From assembly GCF_026898155.1 (NCBI RefSeq), contig NZ_CP114029.1:565501-629500 (forward strand): a stretch of 64,000 nt of DNA. The letters run 5' to 3'. The stretch comes from Jiella pelagia (GTDB lineage Bacteria > Pseudomonadota > Alphaproteobacteria > Rhizobiales > Rhizobiaceae). The notes under the pieces are model-generated. The model searched no databases, was not told the DNA's origin, and saw only the letters and a program-made list of their open reading frames with translations. The position numbers and the translations under genes are program-made. Positions 9,679 through 19,589 of the stretch are shown in pieces; the first letter of the stretch is position 1, and each line of letters begins with the position of its first letter.

Positions 9679-10135
9679 GTCCTGCCCCATTCCGCGACGG
9701 GTCCGCCGCAGCCGGTTCGCCTCTTTTGATTTCGCCACGCCTTACAGGATGTCGCCGGTGATGGCGATTCTCCGGGCGAGCGTGTGGTGAGGCTGATAAT
9801 AGCTCGTCCAAAGGAGCCTCTCCGCAGTCCTCTCTGCGCTTTCCATTCCACGCTTCACGAAAAGGTCACATACAGCTCCCGACGCTGACGGATCATGTCG
9901 AAACGATACAGAAATTGTGCCGCAGAGAGCTTGCGCAACGAAACACCTGCCTTGGCCGATTTGACGGAAAATCCTTCCCGTTTTCAGCGTCTTGGCTGTC
10001 GCCGACAAGACACGATCACGCCCTGATCGGGCGGATCGGAATCACCGACAAGGATGCGTAAGCCAATGTCTTCAAACTGGCGCAATCGACGGTCTCAGAT
10101 GGACCGATCAACCCTGAAGATGCGAGCAGCATGAC
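9679..10135. other. intergenic region without recognisable genes
   Basis: This 457-base stretch lies upstream of cysS (which reads leftward) and before a small plus-strand gene. It should contain the cysS promoter, but I cannot identify convincing -35/-10 boxes. No tRNA, T-box-like leader or coding frame with recognisable content is seen. Confidence 0.35.
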
Positions 10136-10324
10136 ATGACCGCCCAAGACAAAATCCAGTTCCGCTCGAAGCGCGATCGCGAGAACGAGATCGATCTCGT
10201 CCGCAACTATCGCGCCATCGCGATCCCGGCGATCGCCGCGGCCAGCCACGCCAGCCGCAAGGCCGCGCCGGCGAAGCACCGCCCCGACGATGCCGCGACC
10301 GTTTCGCTGATCGCAGCGGAATAA
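10136..10324 (+). CDS. small hypothetical protein
   Basis: This is a 62-residue frame starting at ATG 10136, with the sequence pattern DRENEIDLVRNYRAIAIPAIAAASHASRK. The N-terminal charged segment followed by an alanine-rich stretch resembles small conserved alphaproteobacterial proteins of unknown function, and the codon use is consistent with translation. The ribosome site is weak and there is no operon context. I give it moderate support and no function. Confidence 0.45.
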   Translation: MTAQDKIQFRSKRDRENEIDLVRNYRAIAIPAIAAASHASRKAAPAKHRPDDAATVSLIAAE

Positions 10325-10438
10325 TTGCCGAGGGCGCGGCGGTCGCCACTCCGCGGCCGCGGCCAGAAGATCAGTTGGCGCTCACCGACGCGGAGTTGCG
10401 GCCGGATGTGATGGCGGCCGCGGCTCGTCCCGAATTGG

Positions 10439-11077
10439 CTAATCCATGGTCTCGACCGTGAAGTCCGCCGCCCCGAGCGGTCGGAGAAGATCGGCGACGT
10501 CGCCGGGCCCATGGCCGCGGCAATCCAGCCAGCGATCGAAATGCTTCGGCCGCACGATCACCGGCAGCCGGTCGACGAGACCGGTGTCGGACGCATGGGT
10601 AGGCGCGGTCAAGATCGCCGCCGTGTCGATCTCGCTTCCGTCCGAGGCCATGTAGGGCTCCATCAGCCCCGCCATTGCAAACACCGGCAGATCGTCGATG
10701 GTGAAGCGGGACAAGGGCCCCGTGCGGCTCTTGCCGCCCGTCCGGCGATAGAACGCCGTCGCCGGCACGAGGCAGCGGCGATGGCGCAGCGAGCCGCGAA
10801 AGGCCGGATTGTCCGCCGCCGTCTCGGCCGGCGCGTTGAACATGGCCGGCAATCGCCCGGTCGCCTTGAACCAGCCCGGAATCAGCCCCCAGCGCACGAG
10901 TTGGGCCGACGGCCCCTCGGCGAAGGCTTCAACCCTTCCCTCCGTGCCGGCGAGAACCACCAAGACCGGCTGCGTCGGCAGGATCAAAGGCCGCGGCGGA
11001 AACGTGTCGATCGCCGCAAGGCCGAAGCCTCGGGCGACATCTTCCGGCGTTGCCGTCAGGGCAAATCGGCCCGGCAT
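10439..11077 (-). CDS. degenerate SRAP (YedK/HMCES-like) protein lacking catalytic residues
   Basis: The 212-residue protein aligns over its whole length with SOS-response-associated peptidases, which crosslink through Cys2 to abasic sites in single-stranded DNA. Recognisable parts are GRFALTAT, WGLIPGWFK, FNAPAETAADNPAFR, RRCLVPATAFY and LVDRLPVIV. The key residues are mostly replaced. The invariant Cys2 after the initiator Met is Pro (MPGRF). The Glu in the usual FEW motif is Arg (FYRR). The catalytic His in the usual HDR-P motif is Val (GLVDRLP). Only the Asn of the FNA motif is kept. A DNA-binding or structural role is possible, but DNA-protein crosslink chemistry by Cys2 is not. It is divergent from the NUDIX gene. 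Confidence 0.8.
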   Translation of the reverse strand: MPGRFALTATPEDVARGFGLAAIDTFPPRPLILPTQPVLVVLAGTEGRVEAFAEGPSAQLVRWGLIPGWFKATGRLPAMFNAPAETAADNPAFRGSLRHRRCLVPATAFYRRTGGKSRTGPLSRFTIDDLPVFAMAGLMEPYMASDGSEIDTAAILTAPTHASDTGLVDRLPVIVRPKHFDRWLDCRGHGPGDVADLLRPLGAADFTVETMD

Positions 11078-11142
11078 GGCTCAACGCCTGCCGTCATGTA
11101 ATTGCTGGTGACGGGTCTGCCACGAAGAGGGAGCGAGACAGG

Positions 11143-11580
11143 ATGGATAGCCGTGAAAAACCATTGCTGGGCGTCTCCGTCTGTCTCTCGCGAGGCGAGT
11201 GCGTTCTTCTCGTGAAGCGCGGCAAGGCGCCGTATCGCGGCCTGTGGAGCCTGCCCGGCGGTGGGGTCCGCTTCGGTGAGGCGCTTGAGGCCGCCGCCCG
11301 GCGCGAACTTCTCGAAGAAACCCGAATCGATAGCCCCGGCCTCCAATTTATCACATTGCATGAAGCGATCGGTGAAGGGTCCCATGCCGTCATCGCGGTC
11401 TTTGCCGGCGCCCTCGCAGCGGATGCCTGCCCGCTGGCCGGCGACGATGCCGAGGACGTCCAGATCGTCGGCCTTGAGGAAATCGCCCGCCGCGAGGGGA
11501 ACGGTGAGACCACCCCCGGCCTTGCCGCGGTGATTGAGCGGTGCCTTGCGAGCCCGCATGAGCGATCCGGCGGCGCCTGA
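11143..11580 (+). CDS. NUDIX hydrolase
   Basis: This 145-residue protein has a complete Nudix box, from GGVRFGE through REL to EET (the pattern GX5EX7REXXEE). Such enzymes cleave nucleoside diphosphate linked to another moiety X using Mg2+; the exact substrate cannot be read from sequence. The N-terminal LGVSVCLSRGECVLLVKRG and SLPGGGVRFGEAL are typical of the MutT-like branch. I chose ATG 11143, where family similarity begins; the longer frame upstream overlaps the divergent SRAP promoter. The downstream neighbour is TIGR02301, a pairing common in Rhizobiales. Confidence 0.88.
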   Translation: MDSREKPLLGVSVCLSRGECVLLVKRGKAPYRGLWSLPGGGVRFGEALEAAARRELLEETRIDSPGLQFITLHEAIGEGSHAVIAVFAGALAADACPLAGDDAEDVQIVGLEEIARREGNGETTPGLAAVIERCLASPHERSGGA

Positions 11581-11707
11581 GCCGCCCCATCTCCTCCCGT
11601 CCCGGCGGGAGCGTTAGCCTTGTCGACGGAACGGCTGTTGCCATCGGGACGCAGACGGCAGAATAACGCCCCTTCCGCGCTGCTCGCGCTTGCAGCAAGG
11701 TTAGCGA

Positions 11708-12139
11708 ATGGTGAACTCTCTGCCCATGCACGCGTCCCGAATCCTCGCCGCCGCATTCCTGGCTCTGTCGGCGCCGGCCACACTTTCAGCTGCGGCCGCG
11801 CAGACGCAGGCCGAGACCGCGCCGGAACAGCCGGGCGAGGCTGCCTACATGCAGCCCCTCGGCCGGCTTGCGATGATCCTCGGTTCGATGCATTTCCTGC
11901 GCAAGCTGTGCGGGGATCCGCAGGCCGAGATCTGGCGCCAGAAGATGCAGGAGCTGATCGAAGCGCAGGAGCCTGCCGAACAGGACAAGAAGCAGCTGAT
12001 CGCCAGCTTCAACAACGGTTACCGGACATTCGCGGCGACCTACCGCAGCTGCACGAGCTCGGCCCGGATTGCCGTCAATCGCTACCAGACGGAAGCCGCC
12101 GCCCTGGCGAGGGAGATCGGCTCAAGATACGGCAGTTAA
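11708..12139 (+). CDS. TIGR02301-family secreted protein
   Basis: This is a 143-residue protein with an N-terminal signal peptide (ILAAAFLALSAPATLSAAAA) and a mature domain containing LGSMHFLRKLCG, FNNGYRTFAATYRSC and NRYQTEAAALAREI. Two cysteines (in KLCG and RSC) could form a disulfide in the periplasm. The pattern matches TIGR02301, a family confined to Alphaproteobacteria with unknown function. An in-frame ATG six codons in (11726) is an alternative start. AAGG precedes 11708. An intact GAGCTC lies at 12055-12060. Confidence 0.82.
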   Translation: MVNSLPMHASRILAAAFLALSAPATLSAAAAQTQAETAPEQPGEAAYMQPLGRLAMILGSMHFLRKLCGDPQAEIWRQKMQELIEAQEPAEQDKKQLIASFNNGYRTFAATYRSCTSSARIAVNRYQTEAAALAREIGSRYGS

Positions 12140-12242
12140 GGTTCGATTAACGATCGCTCGGGTTTCGCCCGCTCCAGCGTTTCGGATCATGCTAGGTCTT
12201 AACGACTGGTGAAATCGGGGACAGAAGTTTTATGGGGGTCAT

Positions 12243-12503
12243 ATGATCGATGTACAAGGCGCCGAACTGGACGAGATGATCCAGGCGGAAAAGAAGCAGG
12301 TGGCTCTCGAATATCACAACGAGGCGTGGGCCGATGGCATGTCGGATGGCATCGAGGCGGAGATCCTCGCCGAGACCGCCATCACCACGGCGCTCACCGA
12401 GCTCGTGCGGCTGCACGGAGAGGACGATGTGGTGGACATGATGGAGACGCTGAGGAAGCGCCTGGAATATGGCGAATTCCGCCCCGACCGGACGATCCAA
12501 TAG
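12243..12503 (+). CDS. small hypothetical cytosolic protein
   Basis: This 86-residue acidic protein starts at ATG 12243 with GGGGG a few bases upstream. It is predicted almost wholly alpha-helical (ELDEMIQAEKKQVALEYHNEAWADG, AEILAETAITTALTELV, DVVDMMETLRKRLE). It resembles conserved hypothetical proteins of Rhizobiales, but I know no function. It is followed after 95 bases by the secreted proline-rich protein gene on the same strand. It has no signal peptide or membrane segment. Confidence 0.7.
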   Translation: MIDVQGAELDEMIQAEKKQVALEYHNEAWADGMSDGIEAEILAETAITTALTELVRLHGEDDVVDMMETLRKRLEYGEFRPDRTIQ

Positions 12504-12598
12504 CGAAACGTGCGCCGCTCGGCACGATTTTTGGCAGGCAGGATGTTCGGGACGCATTTTGCCGTCGAGATCCGTTCGAAGCAGAGGCAGCCGCAACG

Positions 12599-13600
12599 AT
12601 GCCCCCTTTCCTGAACCTGCTCATTCGATCCGGCGTCATCTGCCTGTCGCTGATGACGGCCGACGGTGCGGTCGCCTTCTCGCAGTTCGAAGGTGACACC
12701 GGCCGGTTCGGCGGCGGCAAGGACGGCATCATCGCCGTTCCGCTTCCGCCACTGCCCGGAACCGGGAGCCAACGCCCCATTCCCCAATCCGAAGGGTCGG
12801 GCCCCGCCCCCGCCGCCGGCGGACAGAGCAATGACAAGCCCGAGCCGAAGGACCGGCACCGGGGTGGCGGGCTGCCTGGCGCCGGAGGCGGTGAGGTGGA
12901 GGGCACCGATCAGGGAGAGGTGCCGATTTCTTCCGAGGACGAGGAGGTCGGCCACCCAGCCACCCTTACGCGGCCGGAAGCACCGTCGGGCAAAGACACG
13001 CCCTCCTCTCCCGTCAAGTATCAGGCCGAGCCGACCGCGCCGACGCGTGAGGGAACGGGGCCGCGGGTGGGAAAGCCGTCGCTGCAGGACGGCACCTCGC
13101 CGGCTGGCGACGCCGCCTCCGCGGTGCCGCTTGCGGCCGAAATCGGTTATGGCGACGACAAGCTGCCCGAGCCGGTGAAGGCGATGAGGCTGAGATTGAT
13201 CGAGGCTGCCCGCACCGGCGAGATCGAGCAGCTGCGGCCGATGGTCGAGACGGGCGACGACGGCACGGTGCTCAGCTTCGGCGACGCCCCGAAGGATCCG
13301 ATCGAATTCCTGCAGCAGAACTCCGGCGACGGCGAAGGCGTCGAGATCCTCGCCATCATGCTCGATCTTCTGGATTCGGGCTATGCGCGGGTCGAGCCGG
13401 ACGGTTCCGACGAAATCTATGTCTGGCCCTACTTCACCCAGGTCGACGTCGCCAAGCTGACAAAGCCGCAGCTCGTCGAGCTCTTGCAGATCGTCACCGC
13501 CGGCGACTACCAGTCGATGGTGGATTTCGGCGCCTATAATTTCTACCGGATCGGCATCACCCCCGACGGCAAGATGCAGTTCTTCGTCGCCGGCGACTGA
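12599..13600 (+). CDS. secreted protein with proline/glycine-rich region and conserved C-terminal domain
   Basis: This is a 333-residue protein. Residues 1 to about 27 are a signal peptide (PFLNLLIRSGVICLSLMTADG). Residues of about 35-185 are low-complexity, rich in Pro, Gly, Glu, Ser and Thr, probably a disordered periplasmic linker. The C-terminal 145 residues form a compact domain (VKAMRLRLIEAARTGEIEQLRP, DPIEFLQQNSGDGEGVEILAIMLD, YVWPYFTQVD, MVDFGAYNFYRIGITPDGKMQFF). The WPYF segment and the ending are shared with uncharacterised rhizobial periplasmic proteins. I chose ATG 12599 because the signal peptide follows directly. Confidence 0.75.
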   Translation: MPPFLNLLIRSGVICLSLMTADGAVAFSQFEGDTGRFGGGKDGIIAVPLPPLPGTGSQRPIPQSEGSGPAPAAGGQSNDKPEPKDRHRGGGLPGAGGGEVEGTDQGEVPISSEDEEVGHPATLTRPEAPSGKDTPSSPVKYQAEPTAPTREGTGPRVGKPSLQDGTSPAGDAASAVPLAAEIGYGDDKLPEPVKAMRLRLIEAARTGEIEQLRPMVETGDDGTVLSFGDAPKDPIEFLQQNSGDGEGVEILAIMLDLLDSGYARVEPDGSDEIYVWPYFTQVDVAKLTKPQLVELLQIVTAGDYQSMVDFGAYNFYRIGITPDGKMQFFVAGD

Positions 13601-13698
13601 CCGGTAACGAAGGCCGACCTGTCCGTCACACGCCGTATCTGGGAAGCCGCCGCGCGAGATCGCCGATCGGACAGACGGTCGCGGGCGCGACGCCGATC

Positions 13699-14985
13699 TT
13701 ATGCCCTTATCCTCGGGAGCAACTCGACGACCTTCTTCGCCGCCAGCTCGATCCTGCCGCGGCCGGCCCGCTTGGCGCCGTACAGGGCGATGTCGGCCTC
13801 GGCCAAGACGTCCTGCTCGCTGCGGTCGGCGCCGATATCGAGGTGAGTCAAGCCGGCGCTGACGGTGACGCGGCACTCTCCATCCGGCCGGGCCGCGTGG
13901 ACGATCGCAAGATCGGCGATGGCCTCGACGAGATCGCGAGCCCGGTCGTGTGCCACGGGTCGGCTGACAGCCCGCATCAGAACGACGAATTCCTCGCCCC
14001 CGTAGCGGGCGACGACGTCGCTCCCCTGCCGCGCGAAGCTGGCCAGCGCGGCGCCGATCTCTTTCAGGCATTGATCACCCGCCGGATGGCCGTAGCGGTC
14101 GTTGTATGCCTTGAAGTGATCGACATCGAGCATGATCAGCGCAAATTGCATACGGCCCGACCGGGTCTCCGCCAGCCAGTCGGACAGCACCTCGTCGAGG
14201 CAGCGGCGGTTGCCGAGCCCGGTCAGCGCGTCTGTCATGGACAGTTCGGCGAAGCTCTGCCGCGCCAATTCGAGGCCTCGGGAACGCTCCGTCTCGCGTA
14301 GTTTGGCGAGATAGGCCTGGCGATGGCTCCGCTGCATCAGCCAACTGCTCAAGAGCAGGAAATAGCTCGCCATCAGAAGCTGCATGGAGAGGGCCAGACG
14401 GGCATCGAAGGTCAGTTCCGGCCGAAATATCACGACCAGTTGTCCGGCCGTCCAGCACACCGCCGTCAGCATGATCGCGGCCGGAAAGCGGACTTGCAGA
14501 ATGGCGATGCCGAACACGATGGTCAGCAGGAAGTCGATGAAGCTGAGCGCCCCGTTCGGTGCCCGTGTCGCAGCGAACAGATAAAGCGGCACGGCACACG
14601 CCGCCAGCATCGCGCCGAGAAGCAGCATTTCGCGCCAAAAGGCCGTCAACCGGGGAAGCCAGAACCAGACAGCGGCAGCAAGCGCCGTAATGATCAGGCG
14701 CAAGACGATGGCCTGCTTCGCGACGTCCGGAAAGGTGAAGAAGCTGATCAGGTCGTAGCTGTTGTAGCTGAGGATGCCGGCGACGATGCCAACACGCAGA
14801 TGGCGGATCCGCTCCTGCCGCGAATCCGCTTCATAGCGGCGTGCGACCCCGGCAGGAAAACCGAGAAGCGGATCGAGCCTTTCGTCGTCGTCCTGCGGCG
14901 CCGCCGGCGCGAAATCCTGAACGGTTTGGTGATCGCGAAACAAGTCCGACCCGTACCTTATAGAACCTATCGCCCATTGGTACAT
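13699..14985 (-). CDS. membrane-bound diguanylate cyclase (GGDEF)
   Basis: The 428-residue protein has a cytosolic N-terminal stretch, about six membrane helices (between roughly residues 65 and 225) and a C-terminal GGDEF domain. That domain contains TDALTGLGNRRCLDE, DVDHFKAYNDRYGH and the active-site GGEEF, so it should make cyclic di-GMP from GTP. The Asp of LDVDHFK provides metal binding. The inhibitory I-site (RxxD five residues before the signature) is not canonical: the sequence is ARQGSDVVARYGGEEF, with Arg one position too far away. Product inhibition may therefore be weak. The N-terminal helices may sense a ligand, but no known sensor family is recognisable. Confidence 0.9.
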   Translation of the reverse strand: MYQWAIGSIRYGSDLFRDHQTVQDFAPAAPQDDDERLDPLLGFPAGVARRYEADSRQERIRHLRVGIVAGILSYNSYDLISFFTFPDVAKQAIVLRLIITALAAAVWFWLPRLTAFWREMLLLGAMLAACAVPLYLFAATRAPNGALSFIDFLLTIVFGIAILQVRFPAAIMLTAVCWTAGQLVVIFRPELTFDARLALSMQLLMASYFLLLSSWLMQRSHRQAYLAKLRETERSRGLELARQSFAELSMTDALTGLGNRRCLDEVLSDWLAETRSGRMQFALIMLDVDHFKAYNDRYGHPAGDQCLKEIGAALASFARQGSDVVARYGGEEFVVLMRAVSRPVAHDRARDLVEAIADLAIVHAARPDGECRVTVSAGLTHLDIGADRSEQDVLAEADIALYGAKRAGRGRIELAAKKVVELLPRIRA

Positions 14986-15214
14986 CCGGATGTTTTACAA
15001 ATCGGCAATTAGCGCCTGTACTTTTCAATTACAAACATTTGATCGCATGGACTGAAAAAATACGGTCACACCAATGGATATTGCGAATACCGACCGAAAA
15101 TAAGCCGGGATTATTTTGTCATGCCAAGTACTAAAAGGGGCTCGTCGAGCTTGGCATCGCTGATACGTCTCAGTTCCTGTCTCGAAAGCCCGAGGCCTCA
15201 TCACCCAGCCACGT

Positions 15215-16598
15215 TCAGCAAAATCGCTCGGCGGCACGTCCATGAGCTTGGCGCAATGCCGCAAGATCGACGCCGGTCGGCAACCCGCCCTCGACGCGCC
15301 AGCGACCGGCCACCATCACGCGATCTGCGCTCTGCGCGCCGCAAAGGACGAGCGCGGCGATCGGATCGTGGGCGCCGGAAAAGCGCAGTTCGTCGAGGGT
15401 GAACAGCGCGAGATCGGCCTGCGCGCCGACGGCAATGCGGCCGATCTCGGGCCGGCCGAGGCAGGCGGCCGAGCCAGTCGTCGCCAGCGCGATCGCGTCC
15501 CGCGCCGTGAAGGCGGCGGCGGAGCGATGGTTCAGGCGCTGCACCATCAGCGCACTGCGCAATTCGGCGATCATGTTCGAGCCGTCGTTCGACGCCGAGC
15601 CGTCGACGCCAAGGCCCACCGGCGCCCCCGCCTCGGTCAGTTCCTTGACCGGGCAAAAGCCGGAGGCGAGCACGGCATTGGAGCCCGGACAATGGCAGAC
15701 GCCGACCTTGTGCCGGCCGAGCTTCCGGCATTCCTCGGTGGTGAAGTGGATGCCGTGGGCGAGCCATGTGCGTGACCCGAGCCAGCCGACATCTTCCAGA
15801 TAGTCGAGCGGCCGGCAACCGAAGGTCTCCTCGCAGAAGCGATTCTCGTCCTCGGTCTCGCCGAGATGGGTGTGCAGGCGGCAGTCGTACCTTTCGGCGA
15901 GTTCGGCGGTCTCGCGCATCAGCCGCTTGGTTGCCGAGAAGGGCGAACAGGGCGCGAGCGCGATCTGCACCATCGAAGCGTCCGAGCGGTCGTGATAGCG
16001 CCCGATCAGCCGCTCGCTGTCGGTCAGGATCGTGTCAGCGTCCTGGACGACGTGATCGGGCGGCAGACCACCATCCTTCTGCGACAGATCCATCGAGCCG
16101 CGGGTGAGCGTCACGCGGATGCCGAGGGCCTTCGCCTCCTCGACCTCGATGTCGATCGCCTCGTCGAGCCCTTGCGGGAAGAGATAATGGTGATCGGCGG
16201 CCGTCGTGCAGCCGGACATGAGCAGCTCGGTCAGCGCCAGCCGGGCGGCAAGCCGCAGGCTCTCGGCGTCGAGCCGGCCCCAGATCGGGTAGAGGCTCTG
16301 GAGCCAGGGGAAGAGGCTCCTTGTCCATCGCCGCAGGATGGGCTCTGGTCAGCGTCTGGTAGAAATGATGGTGGGTGTTGATCAGCCCCGGCAGCACGAC
16401 GTGGCGGGAGACGTCGATGGTCTCGTCGAACAGTTCCTTCGGCGACGCGCCGGCCGGCACGAGCTCGGCGATGCGACCGGCCTCGAAGACGACGCCCCCG
16501 CCGGCGTTCTCGGCAAGAATCGCCAGCGGCTCCTTCAGCCAGAGGCGGTGGGGGCGGGGCGGGCGTCCGCCGCCGTCGTGCGTGGCGTGGTCGGCCAT
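15215..16598 (-). CDS. 8-oxoguanine deaminase-type amidohydrolase (frameshifted in this sequence)
   Basis: This metal-dependent TIM-barrel deaminase resembles the 8-oxoguanine deaminase / TrzN branch of the amidohydrolase superfamily. Visible metal and substrate motifs are PGLINTHHHFYQ, HTHLGETEDE, LAHGIHF and GVDGSASNDGSN. The protein spans two frames joined by one extra base at 16314-16320 (coding strand GAGCCTC for GAGCTC). With it removed the join reads K-E-L-F-P-W-L-Q-S-L-Y-P and the protein is 460 residues, normal for the family. AAAGGAG precedes ATG 16598. It is downstream of and co-oriented with a creatininase-family gene, suggesting oxidised purine or amide catabolism. Confidence 0.88.
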
Positions 16599-16637
16599 CG
16601 GCTGCTCTCCTTTCGCCGGATCGCCCCGGCACGTCGC

Positions 16638-17444
16638 TCAGGGCGTCAGTTCGTTCAGATCGAATGCCAGGACGTCGCGCAGAAAGGCGACGAAGGCTTC
16701 CGCCTGATGCTCGGCGATGGCCCGGCCGATCTCCGGCGTCGCCAGGCGCGCGTCGCCGACGACGCCCTCACGATTGAGGTCGCTGGCCATCCAGCCGAAG
16801 CCGAGCCTCCCATGGGCGCGCAGATGGGTGTGGCGCTCGGCAAGACGCGCCTGCAGGCTCACGAAGTGTTCGATCTTCTCGCGCCGCACCAGTTCGGGCC
16901 AAAAATGCAGCATCAGGGCGGTTTCGACGGCGCCGCCATGGATGCCGGTGTCGATCTCGTCCTGCGGCAGGAGCCCCTCCGGATAGCCGAAGCGCAGCCA
17001 GGAGCAGGTAGCGGCCAGCATTCCGCGGCGCCGGCGCAGCTCCAAGGCTGCCGTGTCCATCACCGGCGTGTTGCCGCCATGGGCGTTGACGATGACGATG
17101 CGCCGGAAGCCGGCATCGGCCAGACCTTCGCCAATCTCGATCAGCGCCGAGGTGATGGTCCGCCAGTCGAGGCTGATCGTGCCCGGGAAACCGGTATGCT
17201 CGGTCGATTTGCCGACGCGGAAGGTCGAAAGGAACATGGCGGAGATATCGTCCGGCAGCTTCGCGATCACGGTCTCGACCATCGCGTCGGCGAGCTGGGC
17301 GTCGGTGCCGAGCGGCAGATGCGGGCCATGCTGCTCGATCGCCGCGATCGGCAAGACGGCGACCGCCTCGCCGATATGCGGCCCGAGGGTGGCGATTTCC
17401 TCGCTCGTCAGCTCTTCGATGCGGCGCCGCGTTTTCATTGTCAT
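16638..17444 (-). CDS. creatininase family protein
   Basis: This 268-residue protein has the creatininase-fold metal motifs EQHGPHLPLGTD, NAHGGN and a GGAVETA segment. The family (PF02633) includes creatinine amidohydrolase, FAPy deformylase (ArfB) and mycofactocin MftE, all metal-dependent amide hydrolases. Placed directly upstream of an 8-oxoguanine-deaminase-like gene (39-base gap), an action on a cyclic purine or pyrimidine breakdown product is a reasonable inference. I chose ATG 17444 because the family N-terminus (RRIEELTSEEIA) follows. Longer frames run back toward the divergent regulator. Confidence 0.83.
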   Translation of the reverse strand: MTMKTRRRIEELTSEEIATLGPHIGEAVAVLPIAAIEQHGPHLPLGTDAQLADAMVETVIAKLPDDISAMFLSTFRVGKSTEHTGFPGTISLDWRTITSALIEIGEGLADAGFRRIVIVNAHGGNTPVMDTAALELRRRRGMLAATCSWLRFGYPEGLLPQDEIDTGIHGGAVETALMLHFWPELVRREKIEHFVSLQARLAERHTHLRAHGRLGFGWMASDLNREGVVGDARLATPEIGRAIAEHQAEAFVAFLRDVLAFDLNELTP

Positions 17445-17610
17445 CCGATCATTCGAACTGGTAGTGGTCCGGTGTGTCATCACCGCTTCAAATACCGCGG
17501 CGAAGCCTTTCCGGCCATCTGGTCGCGCGATTCTCCCAAGGATGCGCCGAACTTCAGAGGCACCGGATGCTGGATCATCCTGCAACCGATTTTCGCAATC
17601 GAGAGACGCA

Positions 17611-18075
17611 ATGGCCCGAAAGAAGAAGAAGGGATCGGTGACGGGCCAACTAGTCCTCGCGGCGCGCAGCGCAAGAACCGCCCTCTTGCACACCCTCGGC
17701 AACACGGAAATCTATCCCGGCCAGGACAATGTGCTGATCACGATCGGCAAGAGCGACGGAATTACACTGCGGGATCTGGCGGAAAAGCTCGCCGTCCGGC
17801 CGCCGACCGTGACGAAGACCATCAATCGCCTGGTGGCCCAGGGTCTCGTCGAAAAGCGCTCGTCCGAGACCGATCTGCGCCAGAGCCGCGCGTTTCTGAC
17901 AAACGAGGGCGCCGCCCTCGTCGAAAAGGTCCAGAAGGCCCAGAAGAGCCTGGAGCGGCGAGCCCTCGCCGGCTTCACCGACCGCGAGCGCAAGTCGTTT
18001 CGACGCTATCTCATCCGCGTCCAGAACAATCTCGCCGAAGAGCACACCGAGGTGACATCGGACGACGGCGGCTGA
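17611..18075 (+). CDS. MarR-family transcriptional regulator
   Basis: The 154-residue protein starts with a lysine-rich MARKKKKG and has a winged helix-turn-helix: ITLRDLAEKLAVRPPTVTKTINRLVAQGLVEKR followed by the wing DLRQSRAFLTNEG. The C-terminal helices should mediate dimerisation. MarR proteins usually repress adjacent genes and are released by small phenolic or metabolic ligands. It is divergent from the creatininase/deaminase pair with a 166-base gap, so that operon is its most likely target. The ligand is unknown. Confidence 0.85.
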   Translation: MARKKKKGSVTGQLVLAARSARTALLHTLGNTEIYPGQDNVLITIGKSDGITLRDLAEKLAVRPPTVTKTINRLVAQGLVEKRSSETDLRQSRAFLTNEGAALVEKVQKAQKSLERRALAGFTDRERKSFRRYLIRVQNNLAEEHTEVTSDDGG

Positions 18076-18129
18076 TCACGCCGTCCGTGCGGCCCCGTCT
18101 CCGGGGCAGCACGTCATTGGAATGCGGCC

Positions 18130-19579
<1,450 letters not shown>

Positions 19580-19589
19580 GGTCTTTCCC

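Noticed and set aside
12600..13600. Start of the proline-rich secreted protein at 12209
   Set aside because: That frame overlaps the well-supported 86-residue gene at 12243-12503, and a signal peptide follows ATG 12599.
12314..14071. Long antisense frame across the 12.6 and 13.7 kb genes
   Set aside because: It is the shadow of GC-rich coding sequence and conflicts with a signal-peptide protein and a GGDEF protein that are both well supported.
16293..16299. Another GAGGCTC in the deaminase gene
   Set aside because: It reads in frame as Q-S-L-Y in the corrected protein, matching the family, so it is natural sequence and not an extra inserted base.
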